From positions 124,001 through 188,000 of the forward strand of contig CABHOY010000024.1 in the NCBI GenBank assembly GCA_902168105.1: DNA of 64,000 nucleotides. The letters run 5' to 3'. A program made the translations under genes and the position numbers. This DNA comes from an uncultured Flavihumibacter sp. Its GTDB lineage: Bacteria > Bacteroidota > Bacteroidia > Chitinophagales > Chitinophagaceae. How positions within the stretch are numbered: position 1 is the first letter of the stretch; each line of letters opens with the position of its first letter. Shown in pieces: positions 43,965-52,570 of the stretch. The notes below the pieces were generated by a model. The model saw nothing but the letters and a program-made list of their open reading frames with translations. It made no database searches and had not been told where the DNA came from.

Positions 43965-44801
43965 ATGTCTGAAAAGCGCCCTCTTGATATTGTTGTGATA
44001 TCTGATGTACATCTCGGAATTTATGGTTGTCACGCCAAGGAACTGGTCCAGTACCTGGATAGCATTGATCCTAAAATATTGGTTTTGAACGGAGATATCA
44101 TCGATATCTGGCAGTTCAGCAAGCGTTACTTCCCAAAAGCACATACCAAAGTGATCCGCCGGATACTGAAAATGACCGGAAAAGGGACAGAAGTATATTA
44201 TCTGACCGGTAATCATGACGAAGCCCTGCGCAAATTTGCCGGCTTCGGACTGGGTAACCTGGTCATCGATAATAAGCTGATCCTTGAGGTAGACGGCAAA
44301 AGACATTGGTTCTTCCATGGAGACGTATACGATGTAACAATGAAGAACTCCAAATGGCTGGCAAAGCTGGGAGGGAAAGGGTATGACCTGTTAATTATTA
44401 TTAATAGGTTGGTAAATAATATTTTAGAGCGCATGGGGAAAGAGAAGATGAGCTTTTCCAAGAAGGTAAAAAATGGCGTGAAGCAGGCGGTAAAGTTTAT
44501 TTCTGATTTCGAACAGGTGGTTGCCGAAATAGCGATCGATAAAGAATTTGATGTAGTATGCTGTGGACACATCCATCAGCCTATCATAAAAGAAATAGCG
44601 CATAATGGTAAATCTGTTACTTATCTGAACTCCGGAGACTGGGTGGAAAGCCTGACCTCACTGGAGTACACCAACGGTCAATGGTCGCTTTACCAATACC
44701 CCGTATCCAAAACACGTGTTGTATTACCGGAAGAGGAAGAAGAAGGGTCAATGATGCCCTGGGGAGATATTTCCAAGGTGATCAGCTTCCCTCAACAATA
44801 G
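43965..44801 (+). CDS. PlcP/LpxH-type metallophosphoesterase
   Basis: A 278-residue calcineurin-like phosphoesterase of the COG2908 group. Metal motifs are VISDVHLG (residues 11-18), NGDIIDIW, GNHDE, HGDVYD and CGHIHQP, in the right order. The family includes LpxH (UDP-2,3-diacylglucosamine hydrolysis in lipid A synthesis) and PlcP, the phospholipase C that strips phosphate head groups from phospholipids in phosphate starvation. The length, GCHAKEL after the first motif, YDLLIIINRLVN and GDWVES favour the PlcP branch as I recall it. The 11-bp-repeat promoter upstream, next to pit, supports a phosphate-scavenging role. Which reaction it runs is not settled by sequence. Confidence 0.85.
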   Translation: MSEKRPLDIVVISDVHLGIYGCHAKELVQYLDSIDPKILVLNGDIIDIWQFSKRYFPKAHTKVIRRILKMTGKGTEVYYLTGNHDEALRKFAGFGLGNLVIDNKLILEVDGKRHWFFHGDVYDVTMKNSKWLAKLGGKGYDLLIIINRLVNNILERMGKEKMSFSKKVKNGVKQAVKFISDFEQVVAEIAIDKEFDVVCCGHIHQPIIKEIAHNGKSVTYLNSGDWVESLTSLEYTNGQWSLYQYPVSKTRVVLPEEEEEGSMMPWGDISKVISFPQQ

Positions 44802-44843
44802 CTCATATATAAACCGTTGTTATTTAACAATTATTTATGATAT

Positions 44844-44889
44844 AATAACAACTGCTTAATATTCACTTAATACTGAGCTATTAATATTG
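44844..44889 (+). promoter_or_regulatory. Pho-type promoter P2
   Basis: AATAAC (44844), CTTAAT (44855) and CTTAAT (44866) have an exact 11-bp period. TAATATTG, one mismatch from TAnnTTTG, begins at 44882, again 16 bp after the last hexamer begins. It lies 50 bp before the unknown 136-residue gene. Confidence 0.6.
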
Positions 44890-44938
44890 TGATATTATAT
44901 CCAGTGATCCGACTGGTAATGCTAACATAAATAGTAAG

Positions 44939-45349
44939 ATGAAAGTATTGAAGTTACATCCTCTGATGACGGTCTCCCTGTTACAAATGCAGTTTCAGCG
45001 ACTACTCTCCTGCAATATTGCAGTTTACATGCGTAATTCACCTGCTAATGCATTTGATACATTAGGTGAAGCTGGTTTTCCTGAAGAAATGCTGATTGAA
45101 TTTCCAATAGATGAAACTTTAAGCCTCCGGGAGTTTGAAGAAGAACTGGAAGACAAATTCAATTTTACACTGGAGCTTTGTAATAAGGACCATAAGCCCT
45201 TTACAAACAAAAGTATGCACCTGTTCCAATTAATCGCTTCTTTATCAGATGGTATGAAGCATAATAATGAATATAACGCGCAACTGGATATCACACTTGA
45301 AAGGTTGTTGAATAATAACCGTCAGGGACCGCAGCAGATTGCCTGCTGA
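44939..45349 (+). CDS. Hypothetical protein, predicted Pho-regulon member
   Basis: A 136-residue soluble protein without signal peptide or known domain. Its middle is acidic (FPIDETLSLREFEEELEDKFNF), with predicted helices on both sides and Cys25, Cys80 and a C-terminal Cys. It lies between the metallophosphoesterase and the first TonB receptor and has its own Pho-type promoter (44844-44889), so phosphate limitation should induce it. I do not recognise a family and propose no activity. Confidence 0.7.
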   Translation: MKVLKLHPLMTVSLLQMQFQRLLSCNIAVYMRNSPANAFDTLGEAGFPEEMLIEFPIDETLSLREFEEELEDKFNFTLELCNKDHKPFTNKSMHLFQLIASLSDGMKHNNEYNAQLDITLERLLNNNRQGPQQIAC

Positions 45350-45424
45350 TACGGATGTTTTTAGCATTACCGCCCCTAACTTATTTATTATTACTATCCT
45401 GTGAAACCTGACTATCCTGAACGT

Positions 45425-45510
45425 GTTAACTATTTTTTAATCATTCCTTAACAATTAACATTCTGGTAACCTTCCTGTAACACTGCGGTAACACACCCAC
45501 GATAGTTTTG
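45425..45510 (+). promoter_or_regulatory. Pho-type promoter P3 with a double repeat array
   Basis: The proximal array has ATTAAC (45454), GGTAAC (45465), TGTAAC (45476) and GGTAAC (45487), all 11 bp apart, and TAGTTTTG, an exact -7 consensus, begins at 45503, 16 bp after the last hexamer begins. A second array, GTTAAC (45425), TTTAAT (45436), CTTAAC (45447), also 11-bp spaced, lies 7 bp out of phase upstream. It drives the first TonB receptor gene. Confidence 0.75.
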
Positions 45511-45548
45511 CGCCTGTAATTCAATCAAGTCACTGAATCAGCTATATC

Positions 45549-48329
45549 GTGAAACATTCTTTCGTGTCTGCACTGTTATGTGTTTGCCTTCTTTTGAGTT
45601 CCTTCCTTTCCGCGTTTGCTGTAGATAATGGGAAAGTAACCGGTAAAGTAACCGACCAGAAAAGCGGAGAAGCCCTTATAGGCGTTACCGTTATTGTTCA
45701 AGGTACTTCTACAGGTGCAGTTACCGACGTTGAAGGTCGTTATACATTAAATCTTGCTCCCGGTACGTATACACTGGAATTCAAGTACATGGGTTATCAA
45801 ACCAAAGCTGTAAGCGAGGTAGTGGTAAAACAAGGTACACCTACACAGTTGCCTGTGATCATGGATGAACCTAAATCGAAAGACCTGAAGGAAGTAGTGA
45901 TCAGGGGTTCATTCAAGCAGGAAACGATCAATGCCTTATATACTGCGCAGAAGAATAACATAGCTGTATCCAGCGGTATCTCTGCAGAGCAGATCAAAGC
46001 ATCTCCCGATAAAAATACCGGTGAGGTATTAAAACGTGTGAGTGGTGCAAGTATCCAGGATAATAAATTCGTAGTAGTACGTGGTTTAACTGACCGTTAT
46101 AACAACGCTACCATGAACAACGTACTGTTGCCAAGCACTGAGCCTGACAGAAAATCTTTCTCTTTCGATATCATTCCTTCCGGTTTGATCGATAACATGG
46201 TGATCAACAAAACCGCTACTCCTGATAAGCCAGGTGACTTTGCAGGTGGTTTGATCCAGGTGAGTACTAAAGATTTTCCTGAAGAGAAATTTGTAACAGC
46301 GTCTGTAGGTATGTCCGTAAATACACTGTCTACATTTAAAGATGCAAAGACAGGTGTGAGAGGTGGTACTGATTACTGGACGTTTGATGACGGTTCGAGG
46401 AAATTACCTTCGAGTGTTCCCGCTAATTCCAATGACTTCAATGATTTGTCTGGAAAAGCAAAAGATGATCTGAACAGATCATTTAAGAACAATTGGAAGG
46501 TGTCAAAAACCACAGTTGCTCCTGGTAGTAATTTGCAATTGACTGCGGGTAATACCAAATATTATGGCGAACACAAGCTGGGTTATGTGTTTTCCCTTAC
46601 ACATAACCATAGTGAACGTAATGAATTTGCTGAGCGTAATGACTATGATATAGACAATAATGTATATAAACGTCATAATATTGATACTACCAATAAATAT
46701 TCAAGTTCTTTAGGTGCCGTAGCCAACTTTGCTTACAGTTATAAAAACAGTAAGATCTCGTTCAAGAATATTTACAATCGTATATTGGATAATACTACTA
46801 TCCTACGCCAGTTTGCAACTGATCCTAATCCTCCATTCCACTATGTGAGCCAATCCTCTATGCTTGCTTTGGTAGAACGCTATGTGTTATCTTCTACTTT
46901 ACAGGGAGAGCATGGTATTGGAAAGAATAAAAAGTTTGAATGGTTGGTGAACTATTCCAATACGAACAGGCAGGACCCTGATATTCGCATCTCCAACTAT
47001 ACAGATGGTCATGCTATTATCAACCAGCCAGTAAATGGTGGTTCTTCACGTGGTTTCTTCAAAGTTAAGGACGATATATTAAATGGAGGTGCTTCCTATC
47101 AGTTTCCAATAGTGAAGGAGAACAAGAACCATACTCTTAAAGTAGGTGTGTTTGAACAGTATAGAAAACGTTATTCTAGCTATCGTCCATTATCATACCA
47201 GTCAGCTCCGGGATTCCCATATGAGAAACTGGCAGCTTCGCCGTATGAATTATTTACCAACGAGAACCTGGGAAGTAATAGTATTTACCTGAGAGACGAT
47301 GCATCACTTGCTGGTACTTACGATGCAAAGACAAACCTGTCTGCCGGGTATTTCATGTTTGATAACTTTATTTCGAAGAAATTAAGGGTAATATGGGGAC
47401 TGCGCTTCGAGTCTTATAAACAACAGTTGAAGCCTATATATAATGCTGCAACATTTACTACAGATACAGTATATAATAGCTTTCTGCCTTCAGCCAACTT
47501 TGTCTATTCATTGACAGATAAAACAAACCTCCGTTTATCATACTCTAATACTGTTGCAAGACCAGAGTTAAGAGAAATTGCTTCTTTCAGTTTCTATGAC
47601 TTCCTGAATACAGCAGCTGTTTTTGGAAATCCAAGTTTAAAGCAAACACGTATTAGCAACATAGACTTGCGATATGAATTGTATCCAGGTGCTGGAGAAA
47701 CTTTTGCAGTAGCAGCTTTTTATAAGAAATTCAAAAACCCTATTTCAGAAGCATGGTATAGTCTCGATAATAACGATCGTACTTATATTAATCTGGATAA
47801 TGCCAATACATTTGGTGCGGAAATAGAAGCTCGTAAGAATCTTCAGTTTGTAATGGGTAATTGGGGGAAGAATTCATACGTTTTCATAAACGGAGCTTAC
47901 ATTCATTCTTCTATTAAGAACCCGAACCAAACCGTGCGTAATATTAATGGTGAAAAAAGGGCGATGCCGGGTCAGTCTCCTTACCTGATCAATGCTGGTT
48001 TGCAGATTAATAATCCGAATAATGATATGGGTATGACTATCCTGTACAACAGGATTGGTTCAAGGATTAATATTGTGGGTGATGATAGCAGTAATAAACT
48101 TGACATTTTTGAGAATTCAAGAAATCTGCTTGATCTGCAATTGAGCAAACGCTTGTTCAAAAAGAATGCGGAACTGAAGCTTAATATATCTGACATTTTA
48201 AACAATCCTTACTTGCTGTATCAAAACAAGGATAACAAGAAGAGTTATTCTAAAGGGACAGACTATATATTCTATACTTACAAATACGGAACAAACTTCT
48301 CATTAAGTTTCTCTTATACCTTCCATTAA
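45549..48329 (+). CDS. TonB-dependent receptor (carboxypeptidase-regulatory-like N-terminus)
   Basis: A 926-residue outer-membrane receptor importing a ligand by TonB energy. Order: signal peptide (to about 24), carboxypeptidase-regulatory-like domain (27-110, with GEALIGVTVIVQGTSTGAVTD), plug (about 125-260, NNVLLPSTEPDR and KTATPDKPGDFAGGLIQV) and a beta-barrel ending in a terminal aromatic (SFSYTFH). The start is GTG. The Pho-type promoter P3 lies 39 bp upstream, so it should respond to phosphate limitation; the ligand may be a phosphate ester or organic phosphorus, but this is inference. The lipoprotein gene downstream is a likely partner. Confidence 0.9.
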   Translation: MKHSFVSALLCVCLLLSSFLSAFAVDNGKVTGKVTDQKSGEALIGVTVIVQGTSTGAVTDVEGRYTLNLAPGTYTLEFKYMGYQTKAVSEVVVKQGTPTQLPVIMDEPKSKDLKEVVIRGSFKQETINALYTAQKNNIAVSSGISAEQIKASPDKNTGEVLKRVSGASIQDNKFVVVRGLTDRYNNATMNNVLLPSTEPDRKSFSFDIIPSGLIDNMVINKTATPDKPGDFAGGLIQVSTKDFPEEKFVTASVGMSVNTLSTFKDAKTGVRGGTDYWTFDDGSRKLPSSVPANSNDFNDLSGKAKDDLNRSFKNNWKVSKTTVAPGSNLQLTAGNTKYYGEHKLGYVFSLTHNHSERNEFAERNDYDIDNNVYKRHNIDTTNKYSSSLGAVANFAYSYKNSKISFKNIYNRILDNTTILRQFATDPNPPFHYVSQSSMLALVERYVLSSTLQGEHGIGKNKKFEWLVNYSNTNRQDPDIRISNYTDGHAIINQPVNGGSSRGFFKVKDDILNGGASYQFPIVKENKNHTLKVGVFEQYRKRYSSYRPLSYQSAPGFPYEKLAASPYELFTNENLGSNSIYLRDDASLAGTYDAKTNLSAGYFMFDNFISKKLRVIWGLRFESYKQQLKPIYNAATFTTDTVYNSFLPSANFVYSLTDKTNLRLSYSNTVARPELREIASFSFYDFLNTAAVFGNPSLKQTRISNIDLRYELYPGAGETFAVAAFYKKFKNPISEAWYSLDNNDRTYINLDNANTFGAEIEARKNLQFVMGNWGKNSYVFINGAYIHSSIKNPNQTVRNINGEKRAMPGQSPYLINAGLQINNPNNDMGMTILYNRIGSRINIVGDDSSNKLDIFENSRNLLDLQLSKRLFKKNAELKLNISDILNNPYLLYQNKDNKKSYSKGTDYIFYTYKYGTNFSLSFSYTFH

Positions 48330-48343
48330 TAAGTTGATCATTT

Positions 48344-48389
48344 CATAACACACAGCTAATATTCGTATAACATTTAAATCATTTTTTTG
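48344..48389 (+). promoter_or_regulatory. Pho-type promoter P4
   Basis: CATAAC (48344), GCTAAT (48355) and TATAAC (48366) have an 11-bp period. TTTTTTTG, one mismatch from the -7 consensus, begins at 48382, 16 bp after the last hexamer begins. It lies between the receptor and the beta-helix-like lipoprotein gene, which may be transcribed from both promoters. Confidence 0.55.
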
Positions 48390-48411
48390 ACAAAATTTAA
48401 TTTCTAATTCT

Positions 48412-49887
48412 ATGAGAAAAAAGAGTACATCGGTTTTGCTTATGGCCGCTGCTTTAGCTACAACTTTTGTAGCTTGTAAAGATGATGAAAAAGTGACACC
48501 AACACCTGATAAGCCAAAATCAACTGTTGAATTAAAAGGAAAAATCACTGCAGACAGAACCCTGTCAAAAGATACTATCTACCTGATGAAGGAATATGTT
48601 TACGTTGTAAACAATGCAACGCTGACTATTCAGGCTGGTACGACAATTCTTGGTGGTTCAATCAGCTCTACCACTGGTGGTACGCTGATCATCACTGCCG
48701 GTGCAAAGCTGATGGCGAAAGGTACAGCTGATGCTCCAATCGTATTCACATCTGCTAAAGCTCCAGGTGCACGTGCTAAAGGAGACTGGGGTGGTATCAT
48801 CCTGTTAGGTAAAGGAAGCACCAACAGACCTTTAGATAAGAGAAAAGTAGAAGGTTTACAGTTTGCTGATGCTACTGTTAACTTTACCTACGGTAACCCT
48901 TCTGGCGACGCTCAGGGTAATGACAATGATAACTCAGGTACATTACAATATGTAAGGGTTGAATTCGGTGGTATTCCACTGGCAGAAACTCCAGACAACG
49001 AAGTAAATGGTGTAACTTTCTACGCGGTTGGTGCTGGTACTACTGTTGACCACGTACAGGTTAGTTACTCTGGTGACGATGCTTTCGAATGGTTCGGCGG
49101 TAACGTAAATTGTAAATACCTGGTGGCTTACGGTACACTGGATGATAACTTTGACATGGATAGCGGTTTCAGAGGTAAACTGCAGTTCTGCGTTGCGTTG
49201 CTGGATCCAGCAATTTCAGACGTGGTAAGTCTGTCAAACGGTCTGGAAGTAGATAACCTGAATGGTGCAAATACATCAGTTCCTTTCACTCACCCTATTA
49301 TTTCAAACTTAACTATCGTAGGTCCTGGTTCTGCTACCGGTGCTGGTGACTATTTCTACTCTGGCGCAAGATGGAGAAGAGGTTCTACTTTCACTGTAGC
49401 TAACTCTATCTTCTCTGGCTATCCAGTAGCAACTGATGTAGAAGGTAAAACTGCACAGGATTCATTATCTGCTGGCAACTCTAAAGTTACAAATTCAATA
49501 TTCCAGGCTTCTGGTATCAGCCCTATATCTAGCTCCCGTGGTAATGGCGGTACTGCTATCGGTCCAGTATTATTTGATGCCGATAACAAAGATGCTAACT
49601 ATCTGACTGGTAATGATATCAAGAATTTGATTATCACAGTAGCAAGCAAAAACGATACGCTGAAAACACTTGCTGACGTATTCGCTAAAGTTCCTGCTGC
49701 TGCGGCTTATAAAGCTACTAACACTGAGTTCGCTCTGAAGACAGCAAAAGCTGCTGTATTCTCTGCTGAATTCGATGCTTTCTTCGATAAAGTTAACTAT
49801 GTTGGTGCAGTAGATCCTGCTAATCCTTGGACTAAACAATCCTGGATTAACTGGGCTCCTAACGAAACTGTTTACGTAACAGAATAA
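48412..49887 (+). CDS. Beta-helix-like surface lipoprotein
   Basis: A 491-residue lipoprotein with a lipobox near Cys22 (FVACKDD). The mature part looks like a right-handed beta-helix: repeating short strands with Gly/Asn turns, such as ATLTIQAGTTILGG, GTLIITAGAKLMAKGT, GDWGGIILLGKG and DHVQVSYSGDDAFEWFGG. Proteins of this type are commonly paired with TonB receptors in Bacteroidota. It follows the receptor by 82 bp and carries its own Pho-type promoter, and it ends in a terminator. Role: probably ligand capture at the cell surface, inferred. Confidence 0.8.
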   Translation: MRKKSTSVLLMAAALATTFVACKDDEKVTPTPDKPKSTVELKGKITADRTLSKDTIYLMKEYVYVVNNATLTIQAGTTILGGSISSTTGGTLIITAGAKLMAKGTADAPIVFTSAKAPGARAKGDWGGIILLGKGSTNRPLDKRKVEGLQFADATVNFTYGNPSGDAQGNDNDNSGTLQYVRVEFGGIPLAETPDNEVNGVTFYAVGAGTTVDHVQVSYSGDDAFEWFGGNVNCKYLVAYGTLDDNFDMDSGFRGKLQFCVALLDPAISDVVSLSNGLEVDNLNGANTSVPFTHPIISNLTIVGPGSATGAGDYFYSGARWRRGSTFTVANSIFSGYPVATDVEGKTAQDSLSAGNSKVTNSIFQASGISPISSSRGNGGTAIGPVLFDADNKDANYLTGNDIKNLIITVASKNDTLKTLADVFAKVPAAAAYKATNTEFALKTAKAAVFSAEFDAFFDKVNYVGAVDPANPWTKQSWINWAPNETVYVTE

Positions 49888-49911
49888 TTTTTGTATATAA
49901 CTGCTTGTCAG

Positions 49912-49948
49912 GAGGGATGGACCTTTATGGTTCGTCCCTCTTTTTTTG
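49912..49948 (+). terminator. Terminator after the lipoprotein gene
   Basis: GAGGGATGGACC (about 49914) pairs, with wobbles, with GGTTCGTCCCTC and is followed by TTTTTTTG. It lies 25 bp after the stop codon and separates it from the first metalloprotease gene. Confidence 0.85.
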
Positions 49949-50037
49949 TTAATAATTTAGTAATACTGCGATCCTCATGCAGTATAAAAAAGTGGGTATC
50001 TTATACCCGATAAATTTTTATAATAAAACCCTATTTC

Positions 50038-51249
50038 ATGAAACCCACATTGAGATTTGTTACCTTGCTCTTATTGAGCACTTCATTTATTTATTCCTGT
50101 AAAAAAGAAGAAAAACCAATTGTTGACAACACCACAACGGCGGAAATTAAGCCCGACCCGGCGTTATATACCAAACTTCTTGGTATGGGATTTAAGAAAG
50201 AAAACATTAAAGAAACGAAAGGTTACTACCAGGTAGAGGGCGATCTGTTATTTGAAAAGTTTACAACAGATACCACTTACCTGGACACTTTTTTTCATTT
50301 AATACCAACACCAACATCTGCTGGAGGCCGGCAGATTGCAGGTACGCCAAATGACGGCGCACATTATCAGTGGCCGTCAATTGTCTCTACGTCAAATGTA
50401 GAGAACATAAGAGTATTTGTGGATCCTTCTTTATGGCCCTTATTTTGGACAGACAAATTGCATGCAGCGATCGGTAAATGGGCGGCTGTCCAAAATTGTA
50501 AGATCAATTTCACCCATGTACCAAATTCAATGAAGGTGGCAACTGGAAATGACGTTGTGGTGATGCCTGACGGTGGAGAATTGGATAACTATACTTTGGC
50601 TGTTTCTCAGGTTCCGGGGAACGGAAAAACCGGTAGCTATATCAAGATAAACACGGACTTTTATAATAATTATGTTTTGTCAGAATCTCAGATGATCAAC
50701 ACCATGGTACATGAGCTTGGACATAGCGTAGGATTGATGCATACGAATATGACCGCTCAGGAACATGCAGAAAGTCCTCAGGCCGTTTTGATTCCAGGTA
50801 CACCACTCACTGATCCTGGTTCAGTCATGAATGGCGGAACTGCTCTGAATTCTTTTAACGGGTTATCTACCTATGATCAAGTTGCAATAAGATACCTTTA
50901 TCCTTATCAACCATACGATAAATGGATAACCTTCCCCGAGGGTAAGTATGGCAGTGATCCAATGTATCCTCTTTCAGGGTATTCGCTTAATTATAGCTCA
51001 ATTAATATTCAATGGAATAAAAACCTGGTTGCAGCATCATCTGTAAAACTGGAATTATACCAGAATGGAATATTGAAACGTACGATAGCAACGGCAGCAC
51101 CCAATACCGGAAGCTTCCCTACAGATATTGGCCCTTACGTGGAGTATTTGGATATAGAGTATGCATTTTTTATTCAGATAAAGATCACCTCCAATGATAA
51201 TCCCGCTATCAGTGACATGACTTCGATGTTCTACATCTATATACCTTGA
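50038..51249 (+). CDS. M57-type lipoprotein metalloprotease 1
   Basis: A 403-residue lipoprotein (lipobox to Cys21, FIYSC). The zinc motif HELGHSVGLMH at 225-235 is the full HExxHxxGxxH of metzincin-type proteases, and VMNGG downstream supplies the Met-turn. The domain before it (KGYYQVEGDLLFEK) is shared with the neighbouring paralogue. The last 100 residues look like a fibronectin-III or beta-sandwich domain. It follows the lipoprotein terminator; GGGTAT/ATACCC (49994-50008) forms a small dyad upstream. I find no Pho-type array for this copy. Target unknown. Confidence 0.85.
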   Translation: MKPTLRFVTLLLLSTSFIYSCKKEEKPIVDNTTTAEIKPDPALYTKLLGMGFKKENIKETKGYYQVEGDLLFEKFTTDTTYLDTFFHLIPTPTSAGGRQIAGTPNDGAHYQWPSIVSTSNVENIRVFVDPSLWPLFWTDKLHAAIGKWAAVQNCKINFTHVPNSMKVATGNDVVVMPDGGELDNYTLAVSQVPGNGKTGSYIKINTDFYNNYVLSESQMINTMVHELGHSVGLMHTNMTAQEHAESPQAVLIPGTPLTDPGSVMNGGTALNSFNGLSTYDQVAIRYLYPYQPYDKWITFPEGKYGSDPMYPLSGYSLNYSSINIQWNKNLVAASSVKLELYQNGILKRTIATAAPNTGSFPTDIGPYVEYLDIEYAFFIQIKITSNDNPAISDMTSMFYIYIP

Positions 51250-51271
51250 TGCATTGTTATAAATTAAACAA

Positions 51272-51299
51272 AAAGGGCAGTCTTACACGGCTGCCCTTT
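51272..51299. terminator. Terminator between the two metalloprotease genes
   Basis: AAAGGGCAG (51272-51280) pairs with CTGCCCTTT (51291-51299) around a 10-nt loop, with A and T tracts on the flanks. It lies 22 bp beyond the stop of metalloprotease 1, so the two paralogues are separate transcripts. Confidence 0.88.
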
Positions 51300-51312
51300 C
51301 CGTTTATACGCT

Positions 51313-51359
51313 CTTAACGATTTCTTAATATTCACTTTAATACAGATACCCTAATTTAA
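51313..51359 (+). promoter_or_regulatory. Weak Pho-type promoter P5
   Basis: CTTAAC (51313) and CTTAAT (51324) are 11 bp apart; the third copy, TTTAAT (51336), is 12 bp on. TAATTTAA, two mismatches from the -7 consensus, begins at 51352, 16 bp after that copy begins. A poorer match than the others. Confidence 0.35.
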
Positions 51360-51407
51360 TACCATTGACAAACCCTAATATTTGTTAACTTTTAATCAAA
51401 CCCTCAA

Positions 51408-52505
51408 ATGAAAATTACTTCCTCGCTATTAACCCTAGCGCTTGCACTCTCATTTTGCTTTTTTGCCTGTAAGAAAAACGACGTTTCTCAACCCGCAACA
51501 CCTAAAGACAAACAGGAACGTATTGACGGAAAGTATCTCGCTAAGATTGCGAAGCTTGGCCTTGATACTTCTGATGTTAAGCTGTATGATTCGATTTTCG
51601 TCGTGGAAGGCGATATCGCACTGGCAAAGAAATTCTTAGACACTTTCTCTGCTCCTGTTGTAAGCCCCAACGACCGTCATGCCTACACTGACCAGTTATT
51701 ATCCTTTAATAACATCAGGATATATCTGACGGAATCATGGTGGGCGAATTCTACCTATTATTCTGCTCTGGGCAGAGCTTTGAATGAATGGAACCAGGCC
51801 GGTTCTAACCTGAACTTCCATATTCTGTTTCAAACCGATCAGGGATATGACTGGGACCTGATCTTTACCACGCTGCCTTCAGGCGTACTGGCAATGGCTG
51901 ATTTTCCCGGGTTGCCGAATATGAACGGTGTAGCAGGTTACAATATTCTTGTAAACCAGAACTATATTAATTCATTGCATCTCTCTACTTATCAGATCAG
52001 CTGGATATTGACACATGAAATAGGACATATGGTGGGATTACGTCACAGCGACTGGGATATCTATGGTGAACCCAATAGCGAGAATGGTTATTATTTCGGG
52101 GCAAACTACTTTTCCAACATTACAGTAGAAGATCCGAATTCCGTGATGAGAAAATTCTTCTCACTCAGCAATGACGGTAGTGCGTTGTTCAGTTCTTATG
52201 ACAGGTTAGCGATAAATACCCTCTATCCGCTTTTCTCCTGTAATCTGCAGCCTTATATCAATCGTGCGTCTGTTGTTTCTTCAGGTTCGGCTTCCGGCAC
52301 ATTGTATCCGTCTTACAGAGGGCCTGTTAACTTTGTAGAATGGCAGATCGTAAATAACTCAACCGGATATAATTATAGCTGGAGTGATTCAGACATAGAG
52401 TTCCAGGTACCTAGCCTGACACCTGGTACTTACATTTTCAGGAACAGGATCACTACCCCCACCTGTGTAAGCAATTGGGCACAAAAGACGATCACTATTA
52501 ACTAA
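51408..52505 (+). CDS. M57-type lipoprotein metalloprotease 2
   Basis: A 365-residue lipoprotein (lipobox to Cys21, CFFAC), paralogue of the preceding gene. HEIGHMVGLRH at 203-213 gives the complete HExxHxxGxxH zinc motif, with SVMRKFF as the Met-turn region. The N-terminal region DSIFVVEGDIALAKKF matches the equivalent part of copy 1. The C-terminal 90 residues are a small beta domain ending in a two-Cys stretch. A weak Pho-type promoter is upstream. It is convergent with ppsA. Probably surface-exposed proteolysis; target unknown. Confidence 0.85.
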   Translation: MKITSSLLTLALALSFCFFACKKNDVSQPATPKDKQERIDGKYLAKIAKLGLDTSDVKLYDSIFVVEGDIALAKKFLDTFSAPVVSPNDRHAYTDQLLSFNNIRIYLTESWWANSTYYSALGRALNEWNQAGSNLNFHILFQTDQGYDWDLIFTTLPSGVLAMADFPGLPNMNGVAGYNILVNQNYINSLHLSTYQISWILTHEIGHMVGLRHSDWDIYGEPNSENGYYFGANYFSNITVEDPNSVMRKFFSLSNDGSALFSSYDRLAINTLYPLFSCNLQPYINRASVVSSGSASGTLYPSYRGPVNFVEWQIVNNSTGYNYSWSDSDIEFQVPSLTPGTYIFRNRITTPTCVSNWAQKTITIN

Positions 52506-52521
52506 ATACGTAGGAAATAGC

Positions 52522-52562
52522 GCAGTAACAGCGGACGCCAATCGTGGGGCCCGCTGTTCTGC
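52522..52562. terminator. Hairpin between convergent genes
   Basis: AACAGCGG (52527-52534) pairs with CCGCTGTT (52551-52558) and the pairing continues outwards with one mismatch. There is no clear T tract, so its terminator function for metalloprotease 2 and ppsA is only likely. Confidence 0.5.
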
Positions 52563-52570
52563 TATATAGA

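Noticed and set aside
49948..50037. Possible Pho-type array before metalloprotease 1
   Set aside because: Only GTTAAT (49948) and AGTAAT (49959) fit; there is no third repeat and no -7 element at the expected distance.
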